A stretch of 64,000 nucleotides of DNA, taken from contig LSYV01000002.1 of NCBI GenBank assembly GCA_001584585.1, positions 848,419 through 912,418 on the forward strand. The letters run 5' to 3'. This DNA comes from Gonium pectorale. Its lineage: Eukaryota > Chlorophyta > Chlorophyceae > Chlamydomonadales > Volvocaceae. This document shows positions 9,232 to 20,410 of the stretch, one piece after another (positions within the stretch are counted from its first letter, which is position 1; each line of letters starts with the position of its first letter). The notes beneath the pieces were generated by a model. The model did not search any database. It was not told the origin of the DNA and worked only from the letters and a program-made list of their open reading frames with translations. Position numbers and translations under genes: made by a program.

Positions 9232-12200
9232 CTATTTGCCCTTACCCTTGCCACCTGCGCTCTTCCCCAGCCATACCCCGGACGTCCCGCTCGCCGCCTT
9301 GTTGCCCTTTCCGCCTCCCTTCCTGACTCCCCCGCCCGCGGCCACATCCGTCCCCGCCTTGGCCTTAGACTTGCCCTTGGAGCGCCGACCGAACTTTCGG
9401 CCTCCCTTGCGGCCTCCCTTGCCCCGACCGCAGTTGACCACCTCTGAGCCGCCCGCCTTCTTGTAGTGCTTGTAGGCGTTCCGGCCCGTGTGCTCAACTC
9501 CGTTGCCATCGACATAGACCTATGAGGACGGCACGCGACACGGGAGGTACGAGCAGGCGGTGAGAGTATGTACGGCGAAGCGAGACATTGGGGCGTTTCT
9601 GGTGGAACGACAGGCAGTCACGCGCTGCGCCGCTCCTCGAACTTGGTCAACATGAATACAAGCATGCAAAGACGGTAGAGTTGCGGCTTTCCCTACCCAG
9701 AACCATCCGCGTCTCCCTGCTTCAAGCAACCATCATGTCCGGCCAAACATGTCGGGGCGTTCCATAAAGTGCGGAGCCCCGCGTGTCCTCCCCGACGCAA
9801 GCGTCCCAGTTGAACGTACACACCGCGTACCTTGACTCCTGCGTTGTTCGTGTACCATCGCCCGGCGCCTGACTCCTCGGCCTCAGCCGCGGGCGCCGCC
9901 GGGCCTCCAGTGCTGCGGCGGCCGCGGGACCGGCCGCCACCCGACTTGGCGCCCCGGACGTCCCGGGCCCAATCCTCCAGCTCCGGGTCCTGACCCGCGC
10001 CGCTGCCATACGCACCGCTGCCGCCGCCGCCGCCGCCACGCGGAGACCCGTAGCCCGGGCCACCGCCGCCGTTGCCGCCGCCCAGGGCAGAGGGCGGGCA
10101 CCAGGCGTTGCGGTGCATGGGCGCGACTGCAGAGTTCGCCGGCCCGTTGAACTGCTTTTGGTACAGCACGAAGACGGGCTCCGGGTGAGGCACGGTCCTG
10201 GGTGCAGTGGAGCCAGTCAACAGCAGGGAGGGCTGGGCACGCGGGCATGAATACGAGCAGCAGAAGCTGGATGACAAACTCGCGGGACCGTTTGATTGTG
10301 TAAAAGCGCGTAAAGTGCGGTGCAGGTGGTAGCAGAGGGCGCGCACGCCCAGTTGCCCCACAAGCGCGTAGCGAGGATGCCCCAGGGCAGAAATGGGTGC
10401 AAGGGCGACTCCCGAGAGCGTGTCCTGTCCACGTATGATAGGGTGTACACGAAGCCCGCCGACGCGTGCTTGTACCTTGGGTCGTAGCCTCCAGCCAGGG
10501 CCGCAGCAGGCACGAAGTCCGGCAACAGCGTCCACCAGGGCGCGTCCTCACCGCCCTGATGGCCCCCTAGCGGTGATCGCTGCGGTTCCGCCCGAGCACA
10601 CGGCTGCTGCTGCTGATAACCCTGATAGTGCTGCTGCTGCTGCTGCGGAGGCGGAATTTGGCACTGATTGGGGTGTTGCTGGGCGTACTGCTGCTGTGGC
10701 GGGTAGTCCTGCCTTTGATGCGCCGAAGGTGGCCCCCACTGCTGATGAGCGTTGTGCCCACTGCCGGACCCGGCACCAGGTCGCTCGCTCCCGCCGAGGC
10801 AGCCCGAGACGCCGGTTCCAGTGCCGACGCCCGGGGCCTCCGCCGGGCCCCCGCCCATGTGGCCACCCCCGCTGGCACCGGGATGGTGGCATAACGATTG
10901 AGGCTGCTGAGGCGCCCGATAGGGCGGCAGCTGCAGACCTACACAGCCGCCGGGGAGGCTGTGGCGCCGACCGGCTTCACCACCGGGGCCGTACGCGCCT
11001 CCTCCGGCGGCGGATTGCGGCTGCTGCCGCATACCGCCGCTGCCGCCGAGGAGGCAGTCAAGGCTCTGGCGGCCAGCGGCGGACCGTCCCGACCCGCCCC
11101 CGGGGCGGTTGCCCATTGCTGGCGGCGCTCCCGGCGGGCCAGCTTCGTCCTGGGAGCAGTCCTCGATGACATCCTCGTCATCAACTCCCGCCCCTGCGGG
11201 CGCAGCACCCCAGGCCGCCGCGGCGGGCATGTCTCCACGGCACCATGCGCTTGCACCGGCGGAAGCTGGGTGCTGGCCTCCGCGGCAGAGCCCCAGCTGA
11301 CCCGCATGCGGGGCGCCGTGCGGAGCCGCCGAAAGCGGCCCGGCGGGCAGCGCGGCCTGCACACCCGCCGGACCTGCCCTGCTCGGCGGGTGATGGGGAG
11401 GCCCCTGCTCCCTCAAAGGGTGCAGACCCATCTCGGCGTCGCCACCCCCCCCGTCGTCATCCTCCTCATCCAGCACCGCCGTGCGGCGCCGCTTTCTGCG
11501 CGCAGCGGGGCCCCGCGGTTCCGGCCCGCCCGCGCCCGGCTCCTCCTCGTCCTCCAGGGCGTCCATGCTGCCCTCGCCGCTGGCAGCTGCGCCACCACCG
11601 GCCGCCGGCGGCGCGGAAGGCGCCACTCGGCAGCCTAGGCCGAGAAGTGCGTCGTCGTCGTCGTCGCCGTCGAGGCACTCGTTGCCGCTGCCGTCAATGT
11701 CGTCGCAGTCATCCAGAATAACAACCGGCGGCCTGATCGCCGGCGCCCCGCTGCCCGCCCTTACGCCCGGCTCGCTGGGCCCGGCACTGCCGCGGTGTGT
11801 ACCTCTGGCACCCGAGGCAGCCGGAGCGTGGTTATGCGTCCCATAGGTTGGCACCTCCTCTTCGTCGCCTGCCGCCAGGTCTATGGTGAATGTGGCGCGC
11901 CCTCCCACGCCAAGGGGGCCGCCCGCGACCGCAGCTCCCGGCCCGGGTGCGGAGAGCCGCTGGCGCGGGCGAACCGCCTGTGGTCCCGTGTCCACCGGGC
12001 TGCTGGCGGCGGAGGTGGGTGCCGAGGCGGGTGGTCTCTGAAAGAAGGACATTATGGACCGACTGCCCGAGGCAGCGGCCGCGGTTGCGGCGAGAGGACG
12101 GCGTTGGGAGCCGCCCTGCGCCGTCTGCGCCGCAGCCGGAGGGGCTGGGCGCTGCGCGGGCATGTGCTGCTGCTCCAGTTGGGGCGGCTGTTGGTGCTGT

Positions 12201-14776
12201 TGCAGCTTCTGCGACTGCTGCCGCAGTTGGAACTGATGTGGCGGCGGAGGCCGCTGCGGGAACTGTTCAAGCTGTGCCCGGTCGTGCAGCTGCGCCTGGT
12301 TAACCTGCTGCTGTTGCTGCTGCTGTTGCTGCTGCATAGGAGGTTGCACCTCCGGCGGCGTGATCACGGGCTGCATCGAGCGCGGCTGCAAAGAGGCATG
12401 GTGCCCTGAGGCGGGCGGCATCCCGCCTGAAGGCCCGGCAGTCGCTGTGCCTCCGGGCCTCCCAGGGCACCGCACGACTGGCGCTTGGGCTTGCGGCGTG
12501 CCCACGTGCGCACGCCCCACACGCTCAGACCCGTCCTCCACTGCTGTGCCAGGCTCCGCGACTGGCCCCTGCGGAGCTGTGGCGTACGGGGCCGCGTTCC
12601 GAGGCTGCGGCTGCCGCGTCCATTGGAGGGCCGGGAGGCGCCTCCGGCGCGTGGGCGGCGGCTCGCCCGGCAAGTCATCAGGATCAGTGGCCGCGCCCGC
12701 GGCTACTGCTGCGGCTGCTGGCCCGGCTGCTTGCACAGGTCGGCTGCCGGGCCCAGCGGCGCCCCCGCCTCCCGTGAGCTCGCCGAAGCCATGCCCCAGG
12801 CGCAGGGTGCTGTCAGCAGCTGGCCCACCTGTCTGCTGGCCGGGATACGCATCGGGGCGCCGCATGACGCCCTCCTGCGGTTGGTGGCGTCTTGCGGTTG
12901 GTACACAGCGTTGAGTACGAGCCGCCCCTTGCTTGGGCATCGGGGATCATTCCCCCGACCGCATATGGGACCACACGCACGGACATGGAACACCTGCCAG
13001 CCTTGCCGATACCATCGCAGTCACCTGGCATGAGGTTGTAGCGCGCTCGCCGTGATTGCCGCCGTCAACAGTGCCGCCGTCTCCGCAAGATGTCCCGAAC
13101 AGGCTCTTGAAGGGAGCGGGCGCTGACCGACGCCGCGAGTACGCCTTCTGTACGGCTGACGCAAGGGCGGCGTCTGAGACTTGGCCGACTGCTGCGCCGG
13201 CCGTGCCTGGTGTGGCCGAGGCACTGATGAGGGGCGCTCCTTGGGTTGGGCCGCCGGCTGAACGGTGGTGAGCACCTGGGGGGGGGGTGCATACGGCAAA
13301 GGCCAGAGAGTCAGCTACAAGGGACAGGCATCTCCTCGGGTACGCTCAACCTGTTGGCCTCTTCATATAGGGGCATCCAACTAGCGAGGACGGTTCTGAC
13401 CGTGCGCTGGTTCGGACACGGCTGGTTCGGACCGGCTTCGTCCGGCCTGTGCAGGGCCAGTACTTTCGGGTGTGGGGTAATGCTGCAGCTTACCCACGCG
13501 AACGAGCATGTGGACCCTATGCAAGGCCGGCCGCACCTGCCGGGCCGGGGGCCACGCGCATCAGCGGCGATCCAGGCGTCCGTTGCAGCTCTCCCTGCAG
13601 CGATGCATGCCGGTCGCTGGGCGGTTCTCCCCGCGCCGCGGCGGCGCCCGCCTCTGACCCTAACCCCGCAGCGGCAGGCGCCTTTGAGGGGTCACCCCGC
13701 CCTGCAGGCCCCGCGAGCACCCGCGGCGGATGCAGACCTGCTGCGCTTGCGGCGGCCAACCGGGACCTGAGGCGCGAGGCTGCAGCGAGTGGAGCCCGTG
13801 GAGCCTCCGCCACCCCCTGGAGCTGCTCCCGCGCAGCGCAAGCAGCATGCGGCTGCCGCCCCAGTGCCTGCGGTGCGGGCCCTGTTGACTCGCCGGCCGC
13901 AGCCGCAGCTGCAGCGGCACCGCCCGCACCCGGCACCTGGTTGGCACACAGCGGCCTGCGCTGCACAGGGACGGCGGCGTGTACAACAGGCCCCGATGGA
14001 GGTCCCGCTGGTATGGGTCGCGGAAGCGGACCAGCCACAGCCGGATTGAGCTGCGCCCGGGGCCGGAACAAATTGAATCGCGGCTGCTGAGTGTTCTCCT
14101 CCGGCTCCTCTTCGGAGCTGGAGGCACCTCCGCCGTCAGCTACGCATGTGCGGCATCCGCGCTCTGCCATGGGGCTGACATCGCTGACTTCGTGCGCGAT
14201 GCGGCCAGGTTCTGCGGCTGCACTTGCAGCCGTGCCTCCACGCCCGCCAGCGCCGATGACGTGTGTTGCGCGCAGCACGTTGCGGAGCTGCCCAGCAGCC
14301 AGGGGATTGGGTGCTTGATGCCGTCCCGGCGGCGGAGGCTGCACCGGGGGCGGACCAACATTGCAGCCGGTGGCTGCATTGGGTCCTTCATTAGGTGCGG
14401 CAGCGGTTTGCGGGCCGGGTGCCTTGTGTAGCGCCGCGCCTCCTGAGGGCTGATGCCGCAGGGGTGTGCGTGTCGGCTGGGGTGCTCTGCCACGTGCCCG
14501 GAGGACATTGAAAACAGGCAGCCCCAGGTCCTGGTCGTCATCGCTGGAGCAGGTATCACTGCTTGTGTCCCCGGGCGCTGGCGGGTTTGCGTTGGCGGAC
14601 ACAAGCCCTCCTCGGAAGTGGGGAGTGCAAGCATTTCCAGCTTGTGACACCTGACGCTGATGTTGCTGGGATGAACAAGGCGTTGGGCGCCCTAGCACCT
14701 CAGCGAGGGTGCCCGGGGTCTGATTGCCCCCATCTGACTCGTCATCGGTTGCGGGTAGCAGCCCAAAGGACTCCAT
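9232..14776 (-). CDS. Unrecognised 1514-aa disordered, probably nuclear protein with PIP-like motif and basic tail
   Basis: The five exons, in transcription order, are 14776-13537, 13275-13025, 12874-10476, 10197-9831 and 9519-9232. All junctions are GT-AG and keep phase. Most of the protein is Ala/Gly/Pro/Gln-rich and disordered, with acidic patches, a polyGln run (about 12305-12334) and SRSIMSFFQRP near residue 770 (about 12041-12060), which resembles a non-canonical PCNA-interacting motif. The ordered-looking part is at the C-terminus: EDAPWWTLLPDFVP, then GGYDPRTVPHPEPVFVLYQK (exons 3/4), then WYTNNAGVKVYVDGNGVEHT and GRNAYKHYKK (exons 4/5), ending in a Lys/Arg/Gly-rich tail. These reconstructed stretches across introns support the model. 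The tail suggests a DNA- or chromatin-associated protein. I cannot name the family, and no function is claimed. Confidence 0.68.
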
Positions 14777-16360
14777 GGACTTGCTATGGCGTAAAGATTA
14801 CTACGTAAACAGGAAGAACACCGCGCGACCGTGTTGTGCCGTTGCGGACACGGTGCGGACGGTCACCTTCATAAGACAGCTCGAGCTTCATATATCTTGC
14901 AAAAATCCACCTCCTCCAGTGCATTTCTGCCGTCGCGCTGAAAGTACACATTCGGCTCGATTTCGCGCCGCTTGGATTTTGCAACGGTGCACTAACAGTC
15001 TCACATGCGGGACACGTTCACAGCGCACAGCTTCACACGTATACTGGTATACAGATGGTATACGTTGGTATATGGCACTCAGGCGCCCGAGCCTACATGC
15101 ACCCGATGGCAAGCCGACCGACCCCGAGAGCTTGGACCTCCATCCACGCAGCTCCTTTGGAGCAGTTCCCCTGCACGATCGTCACCCAAGACCATATCGA
15201 AAGCTCTGTAACCCAGCAAGTCCATGTTGCAACAGCGCAAGTCCCCAAAGAGCAGCTCCTGCCACCCGGGTACCACTCCCGGCCTGGGCTGAGTCCCAGA
15301 ATCACCCAACTTTGGCGGGCTATATCACCATGTTAAGAGCTTCGAACGAGGCTGGGAAAAGAGCCACACACCCCTCTAAGGGTCCTCTACGGGACTGCCA
15401 CGGTCCAGTCCTCGTTCGTAACTCTTAATCTTGCCGTATTTGGCCTGCCGTACAAGGGGTCTATAAGCACAAAGTCGTGACCCAACTACTGTCAGACCCC
15501 CATCCAGTGTCAATGTGCTCCAGTACGCTTATATGGAGATATGCGAGCGTTTGTGGGCTTGTCTCAGCCTTGGGCGGACCAAACCAAAGCTCGGGTCGGT
15601 GGGTCACGGTGCCAGATGACGGGGTCCAATCTGCTTTAATAACATGTAAACAACATAAATACAGCATCACATAAGCGATGCGTGTTCTCGCGGGCCCTGG
15701 AATGGAGCGGGCGGCCCAACTCGCAAAAACAGACTGCATTTCGCGAGGCGGAGTTCTCATTGAGGGCGCCACACGCAAGTACTTATCCTAACCAACATAT
15801 AATAGGAACCTACAAACGTGATTTTCTCGCTTTGTTGGTGCTCAATGCACCTTCCAAAACAGCGGCAGTTGGCGACGGTTGATGACAGTTTGTGCGTTTC
15901 CTTGCGAAAGAGACTTTGATTACAGCTTCTGAGGAGTGTAGGCAACGTCGTACAGGTTTGCAAGGCGTCTTTTTGATATTTATGGGGACAAAAGAAGCAT
16001 GTTCGCCGGACATGACAGAAATGAGCCCTCGGCCCCAAGGGTTGTTCGTATAGGGTGCACGTATGATACTGTATACTATTATGAAGTAAGGGCGGGCCTT
16101 TGGCCGGGGACTCAGCCGGCTGGCACACGAACCCTGGAGTGGTACCCGGGTGGCTCCTGCAGTGCTCCTACGCATCGCGGAGATTGCGGCCAGTGAGCAG
16201 GGACCGCTCTTGATGGCGCAGGAAACGTTTACGCAGGACACGTTCGCGTGCTGGATGGGAGACGAGGCCCACGCAACAATGCGTTCTTGTATAAAAAAAG
16301 AGAACTTAGCCCCTGCACCAATCAATAGCGCAGTAGCGGCTGCGTGCTAGCGTGCATGGC
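14777..16360. other. Upstream region of the 1514-aa gene, no gene seen
   Basis: No coding motif, RNA gene or tandem array is recognisable between the start of the minus-strand gene and the minisatellite. The first few hundred bases presumably hold that gene's promoter and 5' UTR, but no TATA element stands out. Confidence 0.45.
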
Positions 16361-16363
16361 TGT

Positions 16364-17250
16364 GTCCCGGGGCGCACAATCGTGGTTCCAGCCATCCTCG
16401 CTGATGGGGAGAGGGGTTAAAGGGGGGAGGGTGTCCCTTCCCCCTTCCCGGGGCGCACAATCGTGGTTCCCGCCATCCTCGCTGATCGGGAGAGGGGGTT
16501 GAAGGGGGGAGGGTGTCCCTTCCCCCTTCCCGGGGCGCACACTCGTGTTTCCCGCCATCCTCGCTGATCGGGAGAGGGGTTGAAGGGGGGAGGGTGTCCC
16601 TTCCCCCTTCCCGGGGCGCACACTTGTGTTTCCCGCCATCCTCNNNNNNNNNNNNNNNNNNNNNNNNNNNNNNNNNNNNNNNNNNNNNNNNNNNNNNNNN
16701 NNNNNNNNNNNNNNNNNNNNNNNNNNNNNNNNNNNNNNNNNNNNNNNNNNNNNNNNNNNNNNNNNNNNNNNNNNNNNNNNNNNNNNNNNNNNNNNNNNNN
16801 NNNNNNNNNNNNNNNNNNNNNNNNNNNNNNNNNNNNNNNNNNNNNNNNNNNNNNNNNNNNNNNNNNNNNNNNNNNNNNNNNNNNNNNNNNNNNNNNNNNN
16901 NNNNNNNNNNNNNNNNNNNNNNNNNNNNNNNNNNNNNNNNNNNNNNNNNNNNNNNNNNNNNNNNNNNNNNNNNNNNNNNNNNNNNNNNNNNNNNNNNNNN
17001 NNNNNNNNNNNNNNNNNNNNNNNNNNNNNNNNNNNNNNNNNNNNNNNNNNNNNNNNNNNNNNNNNNNNNNNNNNNNNNNNNNNCGCCATCCTCGCTGATC
17101 GGGAGAGGGGTTGAAGGGGGGAGGGTGTCCCTTCCCCCTTCCCGGGGCGCACACTCGTGTTTCCCGCCATCCTCGCTGATCGGGAGAGGGGTTGAAGGGA
17201 GGAGGGTGTCCCTGCCCCCTTCCAGGGGCGCACACTCGTGTTTCCCGCCG
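16364..17250. repeat. 81-bp minisatellite array containing an assembly gap
   Basis: The unit includes cggggcgcacactcgtgttt, cccgccatcctcgctgatcg and ggagaggggttgaagggggg, and recurs every 81-82 bp (anchors at 16449, 16531, 16612, 17143 and 17224). Copies differ by a few substitutions. The N run 16644-17083 lies inside the array and would hold about five more units if its length is real. Because 81 is a multiple of three, open frames cross the array on both strands, but their repetitive translation is an artefact. I see no gene. Confidence 0.93.
16644..17083. other. Assembly gap, 440 N
   Basis: A run of 440 N sits wholly inside the 81-bp minisatellite, so the array length in the genome is unknown. 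Confidence 0.99.
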
Positions 17251-17561
17251 CGCATGGATGCCGCTTTTACGGACTTCGTCGCGCCTCGTCCACTTTCGAC
17301 AGTCACATCATCTATGCACTCACCTTTCGCCATATCGGCACAGACAACGCTCTAGCAGACCATCGCTACCTAAGACTGCCCGAACCGCTGGAACAGCTAC
17401 GCCCGGGCCATCGTTTGACACTCGTCAACATATTTTTCAATGATCTTCTAACGTATAGAAAGTCGTCCAGTTCGTCACTGGTCGCCCAGCCTTCAAGGCT
17501 TGATTTTGTGCCCGACGTCGCTCCGATCTTCGCCCCCCCTTGGTTCTTCAGTAGGGCTTAA
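17251..17561 (+). pseudogene. Possible retrotransposon RNase H end fragment
   Basis: An open frame contains LTFRHIGTDNALADHRYLRL (about 17315-17374), which resembles the segment around HI.G..N..AD.LSRL that ends the RNase H domain of LTR and DIRS-type retrotransposons. No catalytic Asp or Glu of RNase H is visible upstream because the minisatellite begins there. The match is short, so the call is tentative. Confidence 0.3.
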
Positions 17562-17869
17562 TATTTGCGACCACCTCATGTTGATCGGCTGCCGCGGGAG
17601 GGCCCCGTTTCGCCAAATTGATATGCGTTCAGCCGTACATGTTATGCACAGGTATTGATTGGTTAACCAGAAGGCGCCCCCGGTCCCATTGTAACTTTTA
17701 GTCTTAACCAGAAACTGTAAAGGCAGATTGTATAACCTGCGTGACGCACAGATTGCCCCTCACGCGCACGTGCACGCATGCATGGCCATTCTCCGGGATG
17801 TGGATGATGATGAGGGCTGGCGCCGCGGCAGCCTCCGCAGCGCGCCTGCGCTATACCGACACTGCTGCT

Positions 17870-18125
17870 GGGTATTCAGCCCGCCCTACCTGCTGGTAAC
17901 GTCGCAGCGTTGGGTGTGTATGTCCGTAGCAGCAATCTCGTGGATTACAAAAGCGATGAGCTCTGCCACGAGGAGGTAGGCATGAGCCGGGCGAAGGGTC
18001 GAACGTCACATGTCTTGCCTCCACCCTACTGGAAACGGCGCGCCTTCTGATGTGCATGGCAATAGAGGTGGGCTCCAGGTGGGCTCCGTGCCTCCGTCCT
18101 ACTCTGCAGATTTCTCTTTCTTCAT
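17870..18125 (+). repeat. Two decayed copies of the dispersed hairpin repeat in tandem
   Basis: The stretch at 17879-17931 (ccgccctacctgctggtaac ... gtgtgtatgtccgtag) and the stretch at 17998-18120 (gaacgtcacatgtcttgcct ... gatttctctttcttc) both follow the variant B consensus with many substitutions. They are older insertions than the near-identical copies at 18846 and 19915. Confidence 0.7.
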
Positions 18126-18845
18126 TGACTTCGAGGACAACGGAAGTCCATTCGTACCAGGGGTTTGTGAAGTAATCACAAGTCCGTTGGTGTCATATAC
18201 CAGGCCAATGCCCCAGCAGGGCCTTGGCCACCCCTCATTATCACCCTTAAGTGTCATGTGTCGTTGACGGCACGGCTAACCACCACAACCGTCTGCTGTG
18301 GAGGTGCTACAGCGGCAAGCCTCGCTCCTGCCTCGCTCAGCTCTACTCAGTAGTGTCTGCCCCGTCATGTGGACGCCTGACAAGGCCTGTACGGCGGGCC
18401 CGCAGCACCCGGCCGTAAAGGGGCGTGTGCACGCCCAGGATAAATGCAGATTGGAAGGGCGGTTTCCCATCTCGCGAGCCTACATTTGCCAGTCGGAAGA
18501 ATGGGGATGGCGATTCTACCAGGGAAAAGCACCCCAACATGCCCCCATGAAGTCATACCGCCTTTGGCTCCGCGATGGTTGCTCCACTGCGACATAGCGC
18601 GGAGTCGTTACATCGACCTACCCTTTGTAGGGGGGTACAATTCGTAAACCTACCGACCAGTGTTGCTACCAACTTACTGGGACATAAACCAACCACCAAA
18701 GGTTTATAACCCGGTTAAATTAACACAATGTTGACAGCAAGCGGGCAGCACCGCACGCTGACCGCACGGACGACAACACCACCGCAGCTCAACCTTGAAA
18801 CCTTTGCAGAACACCGGGTAAGATGGTCAGCCGGTGGTTGGGGGC
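18126..18845. other. Intergenic, no gene seen
   Basis: No conserved protein or RNA motif is present. A short AT-rich patch (about 18640-18730) precedes the next hairpin-repeat copy and may be the 5' part of that insertion, because a similar gctcaaccttga string precedes the copy at 57731. Confidence 0.4.
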
Positions 18846-18962
18846 CGGGACGAACGTCACATGTCTTGCTCTGTGCCCGCCCGCCCTGTTGGAAACGTCG
18901 CGCCTTCGGGCGTGTATGACCGTAGAGGCGGGCTCCCTCTTTCTCTGCAGATTTCTCTTTTT
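18846..18962 (+). repeat. Dispersed hairpin repeat, variant B copy 2
   Basis: The sequence is almost identical to the copy at 5254-5378, from gggacgaacgtcacatg through the UUCG hairpin (gcgccttcgggcg near 18899) to a tail ending tttctcttttt. The upstream gtaagatggtcagccggtgg resembles the bases before the 57731 copy, so the repeat body extends at least 50 bp further 5'. Confidence 0.85.
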
Positions 18963-19711
18963 CCACCCAAGCCTGTTTGTCATGCCAGATCACGGGATTA
19001 GCCTAGTGGCGGCTGTGACTATCCATCACTTAATTGTGATGGTACAGCAGGTAGTGGAGTATATGTGGTCCCACACGCTAACTGTAGCGATGACGACGAC
19101 TCCTCACGGCTCCATCATTACGAACAAACAATCAGCTCCAACCAGCTGTCTCACGCAAGATACCAACTGAAATTATCCTAGACACTCATGCCGGGGCCCT
19201 GACAAGTGACGATGGCGCTGCTGAGGCCTATCGGGTTGCCAGCTTCGACGGTATCATGCGGTCTGGACTCGTCTTACAGCGTATCCTACGGCTTTGTGCC
19301 TTGTAACAGCGCAGCGCCCTCTTCACGACAAGCGATAGCGAGTCAAGGAGCGCCTGTTCCATGCGCTCTCCGGGCCCATACCCAGGCGTCGGACTCTCGG
19401 CCACTCTGGAGTAGTAACAGTCTTCTCAACACACTGCCTAATACCCCTGGCAGGTGGAGGCATAATCATATAAGAAAAGATATACTCTGTAATGCAACAT
19501 TAGCGCCAATGCGCAGAGCGTAGGATACAGCGACCCATTGACCCATCGTAACCCGACACGCACATGCCTTTGTCTCCTTGGCGAACCCGGTCACGGGCAG
19601 CACGCCATGCGGAATCCAATATACCGTATCCTGTTCAACTCAATATCTCACGCAGCTGACAGCTCTGCCGGTAAAACCGACGTGCCGGTAATCCAGCACT
19701 ACATGTTGAGA
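18963..19711. other. Intergenic, no gene seen
   Basis: No protein family, RNA gene or tandem array can be supported in this interval. Confidence 0.4.
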
Positions 19712-20031
19712 AAACCTGCAGAGAGAGAGGGAGCCCGCCTCTATGGCCATACACATCCGAAGATGAGACGTTTCAGTGTAGCGGGCGAGTTGGCGCTAGA
19801 CAAGAGAGGCAATAGCAAACGTCCCACCCACGAACCACCACAGTCACTTGCATGTGATGGCCGTGCAAAGATTGTACAAGCGCCTGCTGCGTCTGTCGGT
19901 TGCCAGTTTGGGGCGGGACGAACGTCACATGTCTTGCTCTGTACCCGCCCACCCTAATGGAAACGTCGCGCCGTCGGGCGTGTATGGCCGTAGAGGCGGG
20001 CTCTCTTTCTGTGCAGGTTTCTGTCTTTTTT
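19712..20031. repeat. Foldback pair of the hairpin repeat (inverted and direct arms)
   Basis: The left arm, 19712-19795, is an inverted copy of the repeat tail (cagagagagagggagcccgc through catcttcggatg hairpin in the complement). The right arm, 19915-20031, is a forward variant B copy. Together they form imperfect inverted repeats flanking about 120 bp, as in a foldback or MITE-like element. Two independent insertions in opposite orientation would look the same. Confidence 0.65.
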
Positions 20032-20312
20032 GCCATCCAGGCATGGTTTGGGAGAGTCTGTGCGTACGGTGTATCGGTTTATTGTGCGTGACGCTCACGG
20101 TGAAGCAAGCAGGCAGATAAATACGCCATGTAGCTGGCAGCCCATGCATACAGGACCCCGACCTGGTACGAGCGCCACTCCCATGGTTGGTGACAGGCAA
20201 AGGTGTATTCACTAGATGGGAACATGCGAATAATCTGTTATCATCTTTTCTATCCAGAGCTTTTGCACGCCCCTGTACGGCCGGGTGCTGTGTTACTGGC
20301 CCATGACTGGAC

Positions 20313-20410
20313 AAAAAAGAGAGAAACCTGCACAGAAAGAGGGAGCCGCGGACAATTGTATAAGCCGCTGCTTGCGTCTAGTCGGCTTTGCCGAGCTGGG
20401 CTAGGCCTTG
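20313..20410 (-). repeat. Short inverted piece of the hairpin-repeat tail plus related spacer
   Basis: The string aaaaaagagagaaacctgca followed by cagaaagagggagccgcg is the complement of the repeat tail. The next bases (attgtataagccgctgcttg and the following cgtct) resemble 19870-19900, the spacer of the foldback pair. This looks like a deleted or rearranged relative of the element at 19712-20031. Confidence 0.5.

Noticed and set aside
16322..17333. Long open frames across the minisatellite and N gap on both strands
   Set aside because: They result from an 81-bp repeat period and unknown bases; the translation is a simple repeat without domain features.
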